Part shown: piece after piece, positions 25,293-34,005 of the stretch
Numbering within the stretch: the first letter of the stretch is position 1
Layout: the number at the start of each line of letters is the position of its first letter
Assembly (NCBI RefSeq): GCF_009882985.1
Contig: NZ_WTUZ01000022.1
Span: 310,001-374,000 of the forward strand
DNA length: 64,000 nt
Direction: 5' to 3'
DNA from: Paenibacillus silvestris
GTDB taxonomy: Bacteria; Bacillota; Bacilli; Paenibacillales; NBRC-103111
Translations under genes and position numbers: made by a program
The notes under the pieces: generated by a model
The model's database searches: none
The model's input: the letters and a program-made list of their open reading frames with translations, nothing else
What the model was told of the DNA's origin: nothing

Positions 25293-25723
25293 TATTTTAA
25301 CACATCCAAGTTCTTCTGCAGCTCATCCAGCTTCTTCTTCACATCAGCAAGCTGCGTGTAGAGCTGGTTGCTGTTATCGGTCTTGCTGTTGGCGCTGTCC
25401 TTCGTGAAGGCGAGCAGTTCATTCAAAGAGTCTACTTTGGTTTGCAATGCTTTCATGTCTGTTGAAACGCTGTCTTTCAATTGGGTAACTTGCTTCTGAT
25501 AATCTTCTTGTACGACTTGCAATTGCTGTTGGGTTTGCTGTGCGATATCGGTTGTTATTTGTTGTCTCAAATGCTCTGTATACAGCATGGCTGCTGCCAC
25601 TCCGATTGCGATCAGCATGACCCAACCTAGAAACAAGTAAACGTACGTTTTTCTTCCAGCCTTAGTGGCTTTTGCAGCCCGAGGGAAGGAATTCGCCGTC
25701 GTTGTCTCGATTTGCATGCTCAT
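25292..25723 (-). CDS. Membrane-anchored coiled-coil protein
   Basis: The protein has 143 residues: a basic cytoplasmic start, one membrane helix (about 29-50, YVYLFLGWVMLIAIGVAAAML), then a long glutamine- and leucine-rich coiled coil to the end. No family was recognised. It is translationally coupled to the phosphodiester glycosidase gene and both proteins have a membrane anchor plus coiled coil, so they may associate. ATG 25723 has AGAGGTG 6 bp upstream; GTG 25732 is inside that site. Confidence 0.7.
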   Translation of the reverse strand: MSMQIETTTANSFPRAAKATKAGRKTYVYLFLGWVMLIAIGVAAAMLYTEHLRQQITTDIAQQTQQQLQVVQEDYQKQVTQLKDSVSTDMKALQTKVDSLNELLAFTKDSANSKTDNSNQLYTQLADVKKKLDELQKNLDVLK

Positions 25724-25775
25724 GATAATCACCTCTGTCTCCTAGTATAGCATATTCCCTTATTTATACAGAAAT

Positions 25776-27404
25776 TTAGATAGAATTCGATGTTTTTCGA
25801 TATTCATTGGGGGTAATCCCCTCTAATTTCTTGAAAACTTTGCTGAAATATTTCTCGTCCTGATAACCGACCATTTCGGCAACTTGAGATATCCGAAGAT
25901 GCGGATTGCGCAGCAGAACCTTCGCTTTGCTCATGCGGATCTGACCCAAATAATCCGAAAGGTTAACCTCGAATTCCTGTTTAAATTTGCGGGAGATATA
26001 TTCGCGGCTTAGAAAGAAGCGGCTAGCGATTTCCTGCAGGGTCACATCTTCGTGATAGTGATTCTGAAGGTATTCGGAGATTTCAAAAATAACATTTTTG
26101 TCCTTGTGTTGATTCTCAAGCAGCATCTTGGACATGTGCACGATACTCCGAGTAAGCTCTTGCTGCCACTGGGAAAGGGAAAGAATCCCCTGCTCGTCAA
26201 GCGGTACGATAACGCTGGTTGGATCATCCGTGAGCATCTCCTTGACTTTGTCCTCGCTAATGCCGGAGAAGAACTGCTGTACCCAGCGGCGTTTCATGAC
26301 GGTATATTCCCGCCACCAAAGATCTAGCTGCTCGAGCGTAATGACCTCGCTTTGCTTGACATTGTCCATCCACATCTGGATAACTTCCTCGATTTGCTGG
26401 GTGCTGCCGCTGCGGATAGCCAGATTCATTTTCTCCTCATACTGCGTGAAGGTAAGTGCAGGTTGAGGAGACTTGGCAGGGTTCAACATGCTATGAATCC
26501 AGGTATCCCTGGCTTTGAGGTTGCGTTTGCGAAGTGCATCGCGTGCTTCTTGATAAGATAAGGTCACATCAGCAGGGAAGGCATGTAAACGACCTATCCC
26601 AAAATCAACACGCGTGTGCAAGGCAGTACGCATGCCTTCATTAATTTTTTCAAGAAAAGCCTCAGCGCCGAGGAGATCCTTCCATAATAGCAGTACAATT
26701 TCTGTTTCACTGTGCCAGTGGCGGAAAGCGTAGCCGCGTCCATCCGTGGTGAGAAATTCATTGCAAATGTTAGTGAGCGAAAATAATAATAGATCCATGT
26801 TCTGGCTGAATTTATTTTTCACGCTGCGTTCCATGGTATCTAGCGATAAAATGGCAACCCGGCATTCGTTAATGCTCCGGGTCAAGTGAAGCTCTTTATC
26901 TAGCTGCTCAGCGGCACTCTCATAAGTGGAGGGCTCAGCGATGATGCCAGATAGAAGCTTGTCCCAATACATCGGTTTAATCGTATTCATTTCAATATTC
27001 AGCTCGCGATTGGTTTGACGAAGCTCTTCATCCTTGGTCCAAGCTTGGATCGCTTTATCGAGCGCTTCATTCAGCTGACCTGGATCAATAGGTTTCAGGA
27101 TATAGTCGGTTCCTCCATACTTCAAGGTATGGCGCAGTAATGAGAAATCGTCATGACCGCTGATAACGATTGTTTTGGCGTCTGGGGCATTCGCATGCAG
27201 CCACTCCAGGAGCTTCACGCCATTCATAATGGGCATCATCATGTCTGTCATAATAATTTCGGGATGGTGCTGTGCAATGAGCGCGGTGGCAGACTCGCCA
27301 TCCGGCGCTTCAAGTATGGTATCGATTCCGTGCTGCTGCCAGTTCACAAGCAGTCGGATGGCGTCACGTACATGTTTCTCATCATCGACAAGTAAGACTT
27401 TCAT
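25776..27404 (-). CDS. YesN-type response regulator (receiver plus AraC helix-turn-helix)
   Basis: The 542-residue protein has a receiver domain (1-120, phosphoacceptor D54 in MTDMMMP), a long middle region, and a C-terminal AraC/XylS DNA-binding domain (about 440-540) with ISEYLQNHYHEDVTLQEIASRFFLSREYISRKFKQ and VAEMVGYQDEKYFSKVFKK as the two helix-turn-helix units. It is coupled to the YesM-type kinase upstream (TAATG overlap). It likely activates the divergent ABC transporter genes through the shared block at 29284-29322 and 31124-31162. Confidence 0.9.
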   Translation of the reverse strand: MKVLLVDDEKHVRDAIRLLVNWQQHGIDTILEAPDGESATALIAQHHPEIIMTDMMMPIMNGVKLLEWLHANAPDAKTIVISGHDDFSLLRHTLKYGGTDYILKPIDPGQLNEALDKAIQAWTKDEELRQTNRELNIEMNTIKPMYWDKLLSGIIAEPSTYESAAEQLDKELHLTRSINECRVAILSLDTMERSVKNKFSQNMDLLLFSLTNICNEFLTTDGRGYAFRHWHSETEIVLLLWKDLLGAEAFLEKINEGMRTALHTRVDFGIGRLHAFPADVTLSYQEARDALRKRNLKARDTWIHSMLNPAKSPQPALTFTQYEEKMNLAIRSGSTQQIEEVIQMWMDNVKQSEVITLEQLDLWWREYTVMKRRWVQQFFSGISEDKVKEMLTDDPTSVIVPLDEQGILSLSQWQQELTRSIVHMSKMLLENQHKDKNVIFEISEYLQNHYHEDVTLQEIASRFFLSREYISRKFKQEFEVNLSDYLGQIRMSKAKVLLRNPHLRISQVAEMVGYQDEKYFSKVFKKLEGITPNEYRKTSNSI

Positions 27405-29227
27405 TAGTTAGCTCCCTTATTCATCGGGATATGGATGACGATTCGTAAACCCCGGGGTTCAGCATGTTCAATGTCAAGAGCAGCATCATCGGTGAAGTAC
27501 AATTTCACCCTAGTTAACACATTGCTTAGCCCAATACAAGCCTCATCGCCCGTGGAAGGCGCATGTAGTCTGTTTCTAATTTCGCGCAAACGCTCCTCGG
27601 TAACGCCAATTCCATTATCCTCAACAACCAGTTGTAAATAGTCATAATCCTCTTCTGTATGCTTGGAGGCTTGAATGCGCAAGAGCCCGTCTTCGGCCGC
27701 ACTTGGGTTAAAGCCATGTTTGAAATAGTTCTCGACGAGCGGCTGAATGATCATTTTGGGCACGGAGATGACTTTGGTATCCTCCTCGATCTCATAGACG
27801 ATCTGGAATTGATGCTCGAAGCGCTGTTTTTGCAGCTCCAGATAAGCTTTGATATGTTCAAGCTCTTTGCCCAGAGGGACGACGGATTCATTCGTATTCA
27901 TGCTGTAATGCATCATTTTGGCAAGGGAAGCGATTAAGGCATATACTTTGGGCGCATCATGCTGCAGAGCCAGCGTACCGATAGATTGCAGGGCATTATT
28001 CAAAAAATGCGGATTAATCTGGGCTTGCAGCGCCATAAGCTGATTGGACTTGTTCGCAAGCTCCAGACGATATTCGCGCATGACCATTTGATTCAAATCC
28101 TGCATAAGGCCATGGAAACGATTGGCTAGAATGCCCATTTCATCTGTTCGTGTCAGTTCAATATCTTTGTGCACCTGGCCTAGTTGAACCTGACCAGCTT
28201 GAATGCGTGTGATATATCGGATCAATTGCTTGATCGGTTCAGTAAATCGAATGGAGATATAGATCGTTCCACCGATGACGATTAGCATGAAAAAAGTCAG
28301 AACAAGCGAGTTAATCAAAGTTAATTGCTTGGCATTTTTGGTTAATTGATCATAAGGAAGACGTTTCACAATGGTCCAGTCGACATAGTCCGTTTTCATC
28401 TTTTCATAAACATTAATGCCGGCGAAAGGGCCTTTGCTCCATTCATACGAGCCCCTATCTAGTGGGCTGTGTATGGCTTCATTTCCCCAGCTATCTTCAA
28501 GCCGCTGCCCCCATTTGGAAGAATCCGGACCGAAAACAATATAGCCTTCATTATCCAGTATGTACAGTTCTTCGGTGTCATGTGTGTACAAGCTCTGTGA
28601 AATTTCCGATATCAGGTCTAAATGAAGATCAATAATAAGTTCTCCAATAGAGGTGTTATTAGGTGAGTACAGCAGTTTGCGATGCATAGACAGGACAGGT
28701 GTTGGTGCAGAATACACGTTAATTGCAATATTGTAACTGTGGCTCAAATGAGTGGTTTCAAAATAAACCGTTTTGTCTTCCGGAAAAGGACGTAATGACG
28801 TATATTTGCCAGTAGTGCTTCCTGTAAAATCGTTAATCGACAAAAAAGAGCGGTCACTTACTGAAGCGTACAAGTAAACTTGTTTGAACTCCTTAATGGC
28901 ATGCGACATGACCTGCAGCCCGCTTTTGATCACTTTATCACTCATATAGTCGATATCCTGCTTACGCTCCAGAATTTCGTATAATTGTCCGAGCTCTGAC
29001 AAATGCTGACCTGTATAGATCGTCGTGGACGCTTGAACAACTCCATTTAAATAGTTTAATATATTCAATTTCGCTTGGGAGATGAGGGCCGAATTGTTGG
29101 TGACAGTGTCTTCGGTGACTTTTTCCTTGGTGAATATATAGGAGACTACAATGGAGGTAATGAATGGAACGAGTGTGGCGATCAGTAAAAAAAGGATCAG
29201 CTTGTTGCGTATGCTATGACGAAACAT
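27404..29227 (-). CDS. YesM-type sensor histidine kinase
   Basis: The 607-residue kinase has an N-terminal membrane helix (about 10-35), a large extracellular sensor domain (about 36-290), a second helix (about 300-320), HAMP (about 322-375), and a His_kinase module with the phospho-acceptor motif QAQINPHFLNNALQSI, the N box LVENYFKHGFNP and the G box DNGIGV. Kinases of this class sense extracellular sugars or binding-protein complexes. It is divergent from the ABC transporter at 29386, which it probably controls with its regulator. Confidence 0.9.
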   Translation of the reverse strand: MFRHSIRNKLILFLLIATLVPFITSIVVSYIFTKEKVTEDTVTNNSALISQAKLNILNYLNGVVQASTTIYTGQHLSELGQLYEILERKQDIDYMSDKVIKSGLQVMSHAIKEFKQVYLYASVSDRSFLSINDFTGSTTGKYTSLRPFPEDKTVYFETTHLSHSYNIAINVYSAPTPVLSMHRKLLYSPNNTSIGELIIDLHLDLISEISQSLYTHDTEELYILDNEGYIVFGPDSSKWGQRLEDSWGNEAIHSPLDRGSYEWSKGPFAGINVYEKMKTDYVDWTIVKRLPYDQLTKNAKQLTLINSLVLTFFMLIVIGGTIYISIRFTEPIKQLIRYITRIQAGQVQLGQVHKDIELTRTDEMGILANRFHGLMQDLNQMVMREYRLELANKSNQLMALQAQINPHFLNNALQSIGTLALQHDAPKVYALIASLAKMMHYSMNTNESVVPLGKELEHIKAYLELQKQRFEHQFQIVYEIEEDTKVISVPKMIIQPLVENYFKHGFNPSAAEDGLLRIQASKHTEEDYDYLQLVVEDNGIGVTEERLREIRNRLHAPSTGDEACIGLSNVLTRVKLYFTDDAALDIEHAEPRGLRIVIHIPMNKGAN

Positions 29228-29283
29228 GTCGAATCAACTCGGTTTCTTCGTGGACTTTTCACCCTATATTGTAGCAGTAGAGG

Positions 29284-29347
29284 TCAACAAATTCCACCTA
29301 ATGCATCACGATTATCTGTGTTTCAGAAGGGTAAAGGTATTTATACT
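29284..29347 (+). promoter_or_regulatory. Activator-type promoter, block A, of the permease genes
   Basis: TCAA (29284-29287), 4 bp, TTCCACCT (29292-29299), 16 bp, CTGTGTT (29316-29322), then TATACT (-10, 29342-29347). The same block with the same spacings occurs before the binding-protein gene. There is no good -35; CTGTGTT covers the -35 region, as for an activator site. Confidence 0.65.
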
Positions 29348-29385
29348 AAAGGTTATAGTTACCTAATCGTAAGGGGGAAATTCCC

Positions 29386-30270
29386 ATGAAACAGAGCAAG
29401 GGGTTATCAGGACTATTACAGCAATGGGTGTTTATCGGGCCTGCGTTCCTATTTTTCGCGCTCATTGTAGTGATTCCTTTTCTCATGAGCATTTATTATT
29501 CATTTACAGAGTGGAATGGTGTAACGACAACCGTCAAGTTTAACGGCTTGGACAATTTCAAGCACCTTCTTTTTGATGACAAGGATTACCGCAACGCCTT
29601 CTGGTTCACAACGCGGATTACCGTAACAGACGTAATTCTTACGAACCTCGTCGGCTTCCTTCTGGCTCTGCTGCTCACACAAGCGCTGAAAACCAGAAAT
29701 GTACTGCGTACCATTTTCTTCATGCCGAACGTCATCGGCGGACTGCTGCTTGGGTTCATCTGGCAGTTCATCTTCGTCAAAGGTTTCGGGACACTGGGCG
29801 AGTTGACGAATTGGAGCTTTTTCCAACTGCCTTGGCTTGGCGACGCGCCTACGGCCTTCTGGGCGATTGCGATCGTAAGTATTTGGCAAGGTGCAGGCTA
29901 CTTAATGATCATCTATATTGCGGCGCTTTCCAATGTGCCCAAAGATATGGTCGAAGCAGCTTATATTGATGGAGCAACCCGTTTCCAAGTGCTCAAAAGC
30001 ATTATTATTCCGCTCATCATGCCAGCGGTCACAGTGTGTCTGTTCCTGACGATTTCGTGGAACTTCAAAATGTTCGACCTGAACTTCTCCTTAACCAAAG
30101 GCGGACCGTTCAACTCTACAGAATCCGTATCGATCAATATTTATCAAGAAGCGTTCCGCAATAACAACTATGGCTTAGGAACAGCGAAAGCATTAGTGTT
30201 CTTCATCGTAGTGGCCATTATTTCGACCATCCAAGTCATGTATACGAAACGCAAGGAGGTTGAAGTGTAA
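29386..30270 (+). CDS. Sugar ABC transporter permease (MalF type)
   Basis: The 294-residue protein has six predicted membrane helices. The EAA loop (about 185-205) reads EAAYIDGATRFQVLKSIIIPLI, the site that contacts the ATPase. Start ATG 29386 has AGGGGGA upstream. It pairs with the next permease (TAATG overlap) and the binding protein at 31275; no ATPase is encoded here, so a shared MsmK-type ATPase elsewhere is expected. Sugar specificity is unknown. Confidence 0.92.
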   Translation: MKQSKGLSGLLQQWVFIGPAFLFFALIVVIPFLMSIYYSFTEWNGVTTTVKFNGLDNFKHLLFDDKDYRNAFWFTTRITVTDVILTNLVGFLLALLLTQALKTRNVLRTIFFMPNVIGGLLLGFIWQFIFVKGFGTLGELTNWSFFQLPWLGDAPTAFWAIAIVSIWQGAGYLMIIYIAALSNVPKDMVEAAYIDGATRFQVLKSIIIPLIMPAVTVCLFLTISWNFKMFDLNFSLTKGGPFNSTESVSINIYQEAFRNNNYGLGTAKALVFFIVVAIISTIQVMYTKRKEVEV

Positions 30271-31106
30271 TGGAAACAGTCAAAAAATATTCCGGACGGC
30301 TATTCACGCTTGAAGTGCTGGGTATCCTGATCGCTCTGCTATTTCTAGTCCCATTCTACTTTGTTATTGTCAACTCACTCAAAACCTTCCCGGAGCTCGC
30401 TGCTAGTACAGCAAAGCTTCCGCAAACGTTATATTTAGATAATTACAAAAAAGTATGGACGATCATGAAATTCCCTAGTGCTTTCATGAACTCGTTGATC
30501 ATTACAGTTTTCAGTAATATTGGGCTTGTCATCATTAGTTCTATGGCGTCTTACCGCATGGTGCGGAAGCCAAGCAAGTTCAACAATCTTGTCTTCTTGG
30601 CTTTCGTTGCAGCGATGGTCATTCCGTTTCAATCGATTATGATTCCGCTTGTCCGTGTAGCAAGCCAAGTAGGACTGATGGACAGCAAGTTGGGATTGAT
30701 TATTTGTTACTTTGGCTTTGGTGTATCACTTAACGTTTTCTTGTTCCATGGATTTATTAAATCAATTCCGCTCGAAATCGAAGAATCCGCTACGGTGGAC
30801 GGTTGTTCGCCCTATGGGGTGTTCTGGCGTATCGTTTTCCCGTTGTTAAAACCGATGTCTACGACGGTCGTTATTTTGAACAGTTTATGGATTTGGAACG
30901 ATTATTTGCTGCCTTCTCTCGTGTTAAACAGTCCTGAACTGCGAACAATACCTTTAGCGACGTTCTCTTTCTTTGGACAATATACGAAGCAATGGGATTT
31001 GGCTTTGGCTGGTCTGACACTAGGTGTTCTACCGATCGTTATTTTCTTCCTCGCCATGCAGAAGCATATTGTTGAAGGAATCACAGCAGGTTCCGTAAAA
31101 GGGTGA
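30270..31106 (+). CDS. Sugar ABC transporter permease (MalG type)
   Basis: The 278-residue protein has six membrane helices. The EAA loop is EIEESATVDGCSPYGVFWRIVFPLL. It ends in KHIVEGITAGSVKG, the common end of the family. AAGGAGG lies within the end of the preceding permease gene, and start and stop overlap by one base. It forms the second half of the membrane channel. Confidence 0.92.
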   Translation: METVKKYSGRLFTLEVLGILIALLFLVPFYFVIVNSLKTFPELAASTAKLPQTLYLDNYKKVWTIMKFPSAFMNSLIITVFSNIGLVIISSMASYRMVRKPSKFNNLVFLAFVAAMVIPFQSIMIPLVRVASQVGLMDSKLGLIICYFGFGVSLNVFLFHGFIKSIPLEIEESATVDGCSPYGVFWRIVFPLLKPMSTTVVILNSLWIWNDYLLPSLVLNSPELRTIPLATFSFFGQYTKQWDLALAGLTLGVLPIVIFFLAMQKHIVEGITAGSVKG

Positions 31107-31123
31107 CATATTTGTTAGGAAGT

Positions 31124-31187
31124 TCAAAATCTTCCACCTTTATGTTCAATATCCTCTGTGTTAAGGGCTCAAGAAAGTGTTTACAAT
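31124..31187 (+). promoter_or_regulatory. Activator-type promoter, block B, of the binding-protein gene
   Basis: TCAA (31124-31127), 4 bp, TTCCACCT (31132-31139), 16 bp, CTGTGTT (31156-31162), then TACAAT (-10, 31182-31187). CTGTGTT to -10 is 26 bp, identical to the block before the permeases. An AGAAAGTGTTTACA cre-like word (31172-31185) overlaps the -10 and could add catabolite repression. Confidence 0.65.
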
Positions 31188-31274
31188 AAACCATGTAAGC
31201 TGATGGCGAGGGAATGAATGGCCTGTCATCATCAGGGTAAGCTGAGTAAACAAAAAAAGGGAGGCATTACCTCA

Positions 31275-32594
31275 ATGAAAAAATTAACAATGATCAGTAT
31301 GGCTGCTTTACTCACACTTTCTGTGGTTGCAGCTGGCTGCGGTAAAAAAGAAGAGACACCTGCGCCTGCTGCATCAGCTGGGGCAACAACATCAGCAACA
31401 CCTGCTGCGGCTGGTAAACCGGTAACGATTAAAATGTTCCAATTCAAAGTAGAAATCGCGGATCAATTGGGTAAATTGGTTGCTGAATATCAAAAGCTGA
31501 ATCCAAACGTGAAAATTCAAATTGATACGGTAGGCGGCGGCGCGGATTACGGCGCAGCTTTGCTGGCGAAGTTCAACTCCGGCGACAAACCGGACATTTT
31601 CAACAACGGCGGCTTCTCGGATCTTGATAAATGGATCGAAAACTTGGAAGACCTCTCCGATCAACCTTGGGTTAAAGATCTGGTAGACGTAGCGAAAGAG
31701 CCAATGACCAAAAATGGTAAACTATACGGCCAACCGCTGAACCTTGAAGGCTACGGCTTCCAATACAACAAAGATCTGTTCACCAAAGCTGGCATTACTG
31801 AGCTGCCAAAAACAATCACACAACTGGAAGATGCTGCTAAAAAGCTGCAAGCTTCAGGGATTACACCTTTTGAAACCGGATATGGCGAATGGTGGGTACT
31901 AGGTAACCACTTCGTAAACCTTCCTTTTGCGTATCAGAAAGATCCGAATGCTTTCATTGATGGTTTGAACAAAGGAACAGCAAAAATTCCAGGTAATGAA
32001 CAATTTAATCAATGGGTAAAATTATTCGATCTTCAATTGAAATATGGTAACAAAAACCCGCTGCAAACAGACTACAACACACAAGTAACTGATTTTGCAA
32101 CAGGCAAAGCGGCTATGACGCAGCAAGGTAACTGGACACAAGTCCAAATTTCCAAAACAAATCCGGATATCAAAGTTGGCTTCTTGCCAATGCCGATCAG
32201 CGATGACGCTGCGGCAAACGACAAATTGTTTGTCGGTGTTCCGAACAACTGGGTAATTAACAAAAACTCCGCTGTGAAAGACGAAGCGAAGAAATTCTTG
32301 AACTGGATGGTAACATCCGATGTGGGTAAAAAATATATCACTGACGAGTTCAAGTTCATCCCGGCTTTCAAATCCATTCCTGCTGACGAAAAAGTACTTG
32401 GACCATTAGCAGCAGACATTATTGCTTACAGCAAAGCTGGTAAAACACTGAGCTGGAACTGGTTCAAATTCCCTGGCGGCGAAGCATCCAGTAAAAAATT
32501 CGGCGATATTATGCAAGGGTATGTCGCGAAGAAGTATACGAAGGATCAAATGCTTGATGAATTCCAGAAAACATGGGATAGCCTGAAGAAGTAA
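31275..32594 (+). CDS. Sugar ABC transporter substrate-binding lipoprotein
   Basis: The 439-residue lipoprotein has a signal with lipobox VVAAGC (Cys about residue 23), a T/A/P-rich linker, and a bacterial type 1 solute-binding fold (about 45-435). It belongs to the MalE-like/carbohydrate group (EYQKLNPNVKIQI, FNSGDKPDIFNNGG). It captures the sugar for the two permeases upstream. Its own promoter would give the excess of binding protein usual for such systems. ATG 31275 is preceded by GGGAGG; an upstream in-frame ATG at 31218 is rejected. Confidence 0.9.
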   Translation: MKKLTMISMAALLTLSVVAAGCGKKEETPAPAASAGATTSATPAAAGKPVTIKMFQFKVEIADQLGKLVAEYQKLNPNVKIQIDTVGGGADYGAALLAKFNSGDKPDIFNNGGFSDLDKWIENLEDLSDQPWVKDLVDVAKEPMTKNGKLYGQPLNLEGYGFQYNKDLFTKAGITELPKTITQLEDAAKKLQASGITPFETGYGEWWVLGNHFVNLPFAYQKDPNAFIDGLNKGTAKIPGNEQFNQWVKLFDLQLKYGNKNPLQTDYNTQVTDFATGKAAMTQQGNWTQVQISKTNPDIKVGFLPMPISDDAAANDKLFVGVPNNWVINKNSAVKDEAKKFLNWMVTSDVGKKYITDEFKFIPAFKSIPADEKVLGPLAADIIAYSKAGKTLSWNWFKFPGGEASSKKFGDIMQGYVAKKYTKDQMLDEFQKTWDSLKK

Positions 32595-32615
32595 TACGAT
32601 AATGGTTGGAAACAG

Positions 32616-32645
32616 AGCCTCAGCGCCAAATGCTGGGGCTTTTTG
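32616..32645 (+). terminator. Terminator of the binding-protein gene
   Basis: AGCCTCAGC pairs with GCTGGGGCT (one wobble), followed by TTTTT. Confidence 0.85.
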
Positions 32646-32648
32646 CCG

Positions 32649-32678
32649 TTTAACAGAAGGATTTCGGGCTGTTACAAT
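32649..32678 (+). promoter_or_regulatory. Promoter of the MFS transporter gene
   Basis: TTTAAC (32649-32654), 18-bp spacer, TACAAT (32673-32678), right after the preceding terminator. Confidence 0.5.
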
Positions 32679-32706
32679 AAGGAAGACTGGGAAGCGGGGG
32701 GCTACG

Positions 32707-33936
32707 ATGTATTTAAGAATCAGGACTTGGTTACAAAGCAGGGGCAACACGCTGCCGCAAGAGAAAAGATTAACTCGTGAAGCGGTCATTTCGCTTATTA
32801 TTCATTCTACTTTTCAATTCGGCGCTTCGATGTCGGGTGTGTTTCTGAACTTATATCTCTGGCGTTTGACACACAGCGTAGCCGTAAATGGAACTTACAG
32901 TATCATCGTGTACATTCTGACACCGATTGGTTTCGCGATTGGCGGCTGGATGATCAAAAAGAAAGACAGAATGGTCTCGTACCGCTTAGGCATCATGCTG
33001 ATCGGTTTATTTTACTTGAGTGTAATTATCGCGCAAGAAGCTCTAGTGGAATATTACATAGCGTTCGCTATTTTCAATGGGCTCGCTGGCGCATTTTACT
33101 GGGTGGGTTATTTAACGCTGATGTACGATGTATCAACCGAGCAGAATCGGATTCGATACCTCGCTTATAATATGATTTTCTTTACGCTGGCTTCATTGGC
33201 AGGACCAGCGCTTGCCGGGTTTATTATCCGTTTGAGAGAGGGACTTAGCGGGTATACGATCGTTTTTGGTATAGCCTTTTGTATGTTTCTTCTAGCAGCC
33301 TTAATATCTTTGAAAATAAAAGCTTCCAGCGGACATCATCGAGTTTATTACTTAAAGTGGACTGGGCTCATTATGAAAAAAAACCGAGATTGGCTAAAAG
33401 CGTTGCTTGGTTTTTTTGGGATGGGCTTGCTTCAAGGCACAATGTTATTTCTTCCGAATATTCTCTTGTTTCAAGTCATGCCGCGGGAAGATATCGTGGG
33501 CTATCTAGGCGTGCTATACTCCAGCCTCAGCATAGCCATGGGCATGTTTATTTCTAAATATGCTCAGGGCAGCAAATCTCGGATGTATCTGGCGATATCC
33601 ACGATTGGCTATCTGGTGGGTGTATCGCTTTTATTAGGAAGTATCACGCTTTGGACTGTTGTAGGTTTTATGATCCTGTATTCGGTCTTCTCGCCACTGC
33701 AAGGCAATACGATGACAGGTTACTATTACGGGCTTATCGCCAAATTGCCGCTCAAGGGCGAATTGAAAGTGGAAAGTGTTGTCGTACGCGAGCTTTTTCT
33801 AAATGTCGGGCGTGTGATTTCCATTTTTTGCTTCATTACATTTGGAAGTGATTTGGAAGGCGGGATGATTCCATGGATTCTCATGATCGCTGCTCTCACG
33901 CAATTTACTTTGGTTTGGTCTATTAAGAATCGTTAG
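32707..33936 (+). CDS. MFS-type transporter
   Basis: The 409-residue protein has about 11-12 hydrophobic helices and short polar loops, including the basic cytoplasmic loop IKKKDRMVSYRLG after helix 2 (the place of the MFS A-motif) and a central loop near residues 200-225. Substrate unknown. ATG 32707 with a G-rich ribosome site was chosen; an in-frame ATG at 32602 would lie before the terminator and promoter. It stands alone between the ABC cluster and the FAD oxidoreductase. Confidence 0.8.
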   Translation: MYLRIRTWLQSRGNTLPQEKRLTREAVISLIIHSTFQFGASMSGVFLNLYLWRLTHSVAVNGTYSIIVYILTPIGFAIGGWMIKKKDRMVSYRLGIMLIGLFYLSVIIAQEALVEYYIAFAIFNGLAGAFYWVGYLTLMYDVSTEQNRIRYLAYNMIFFTLASLAGPALAGFIIRLREGLSGYTIVFGIAFCMFLLAALISLKIKASSGHHRVYYLKWTGLIMKKNRDWLKALLGFFGMGLLQGTMLFLPNILLFQVMPREDIVGYLGVLYSSLSIAMGMFISKYAQGSKSRMYLAISTIGYLVGVSLLLGSITLWTVVGFMILYSVFSPLQGNTMTGYYYGLIAKLPLKGELKVESVVVRELFLNVGRVISIFCFITFGSDLEGGMIPWILMIAALTQFTLVWSIKNR

Positions 33937-34005
33937 CAGGAGCATGAAAGCGCCCTTACAGGGTTATCCTAGGGATAGCTGATAGGAGAAGAGGGACTTC
34001 AGGTT

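Noticed and set aside
33975..33990. TATCC/GGATA palindrome before the FAD oxidoreductase gene
   Set aside because: Only 5 bp per arm with no link to a known site; likely chance.
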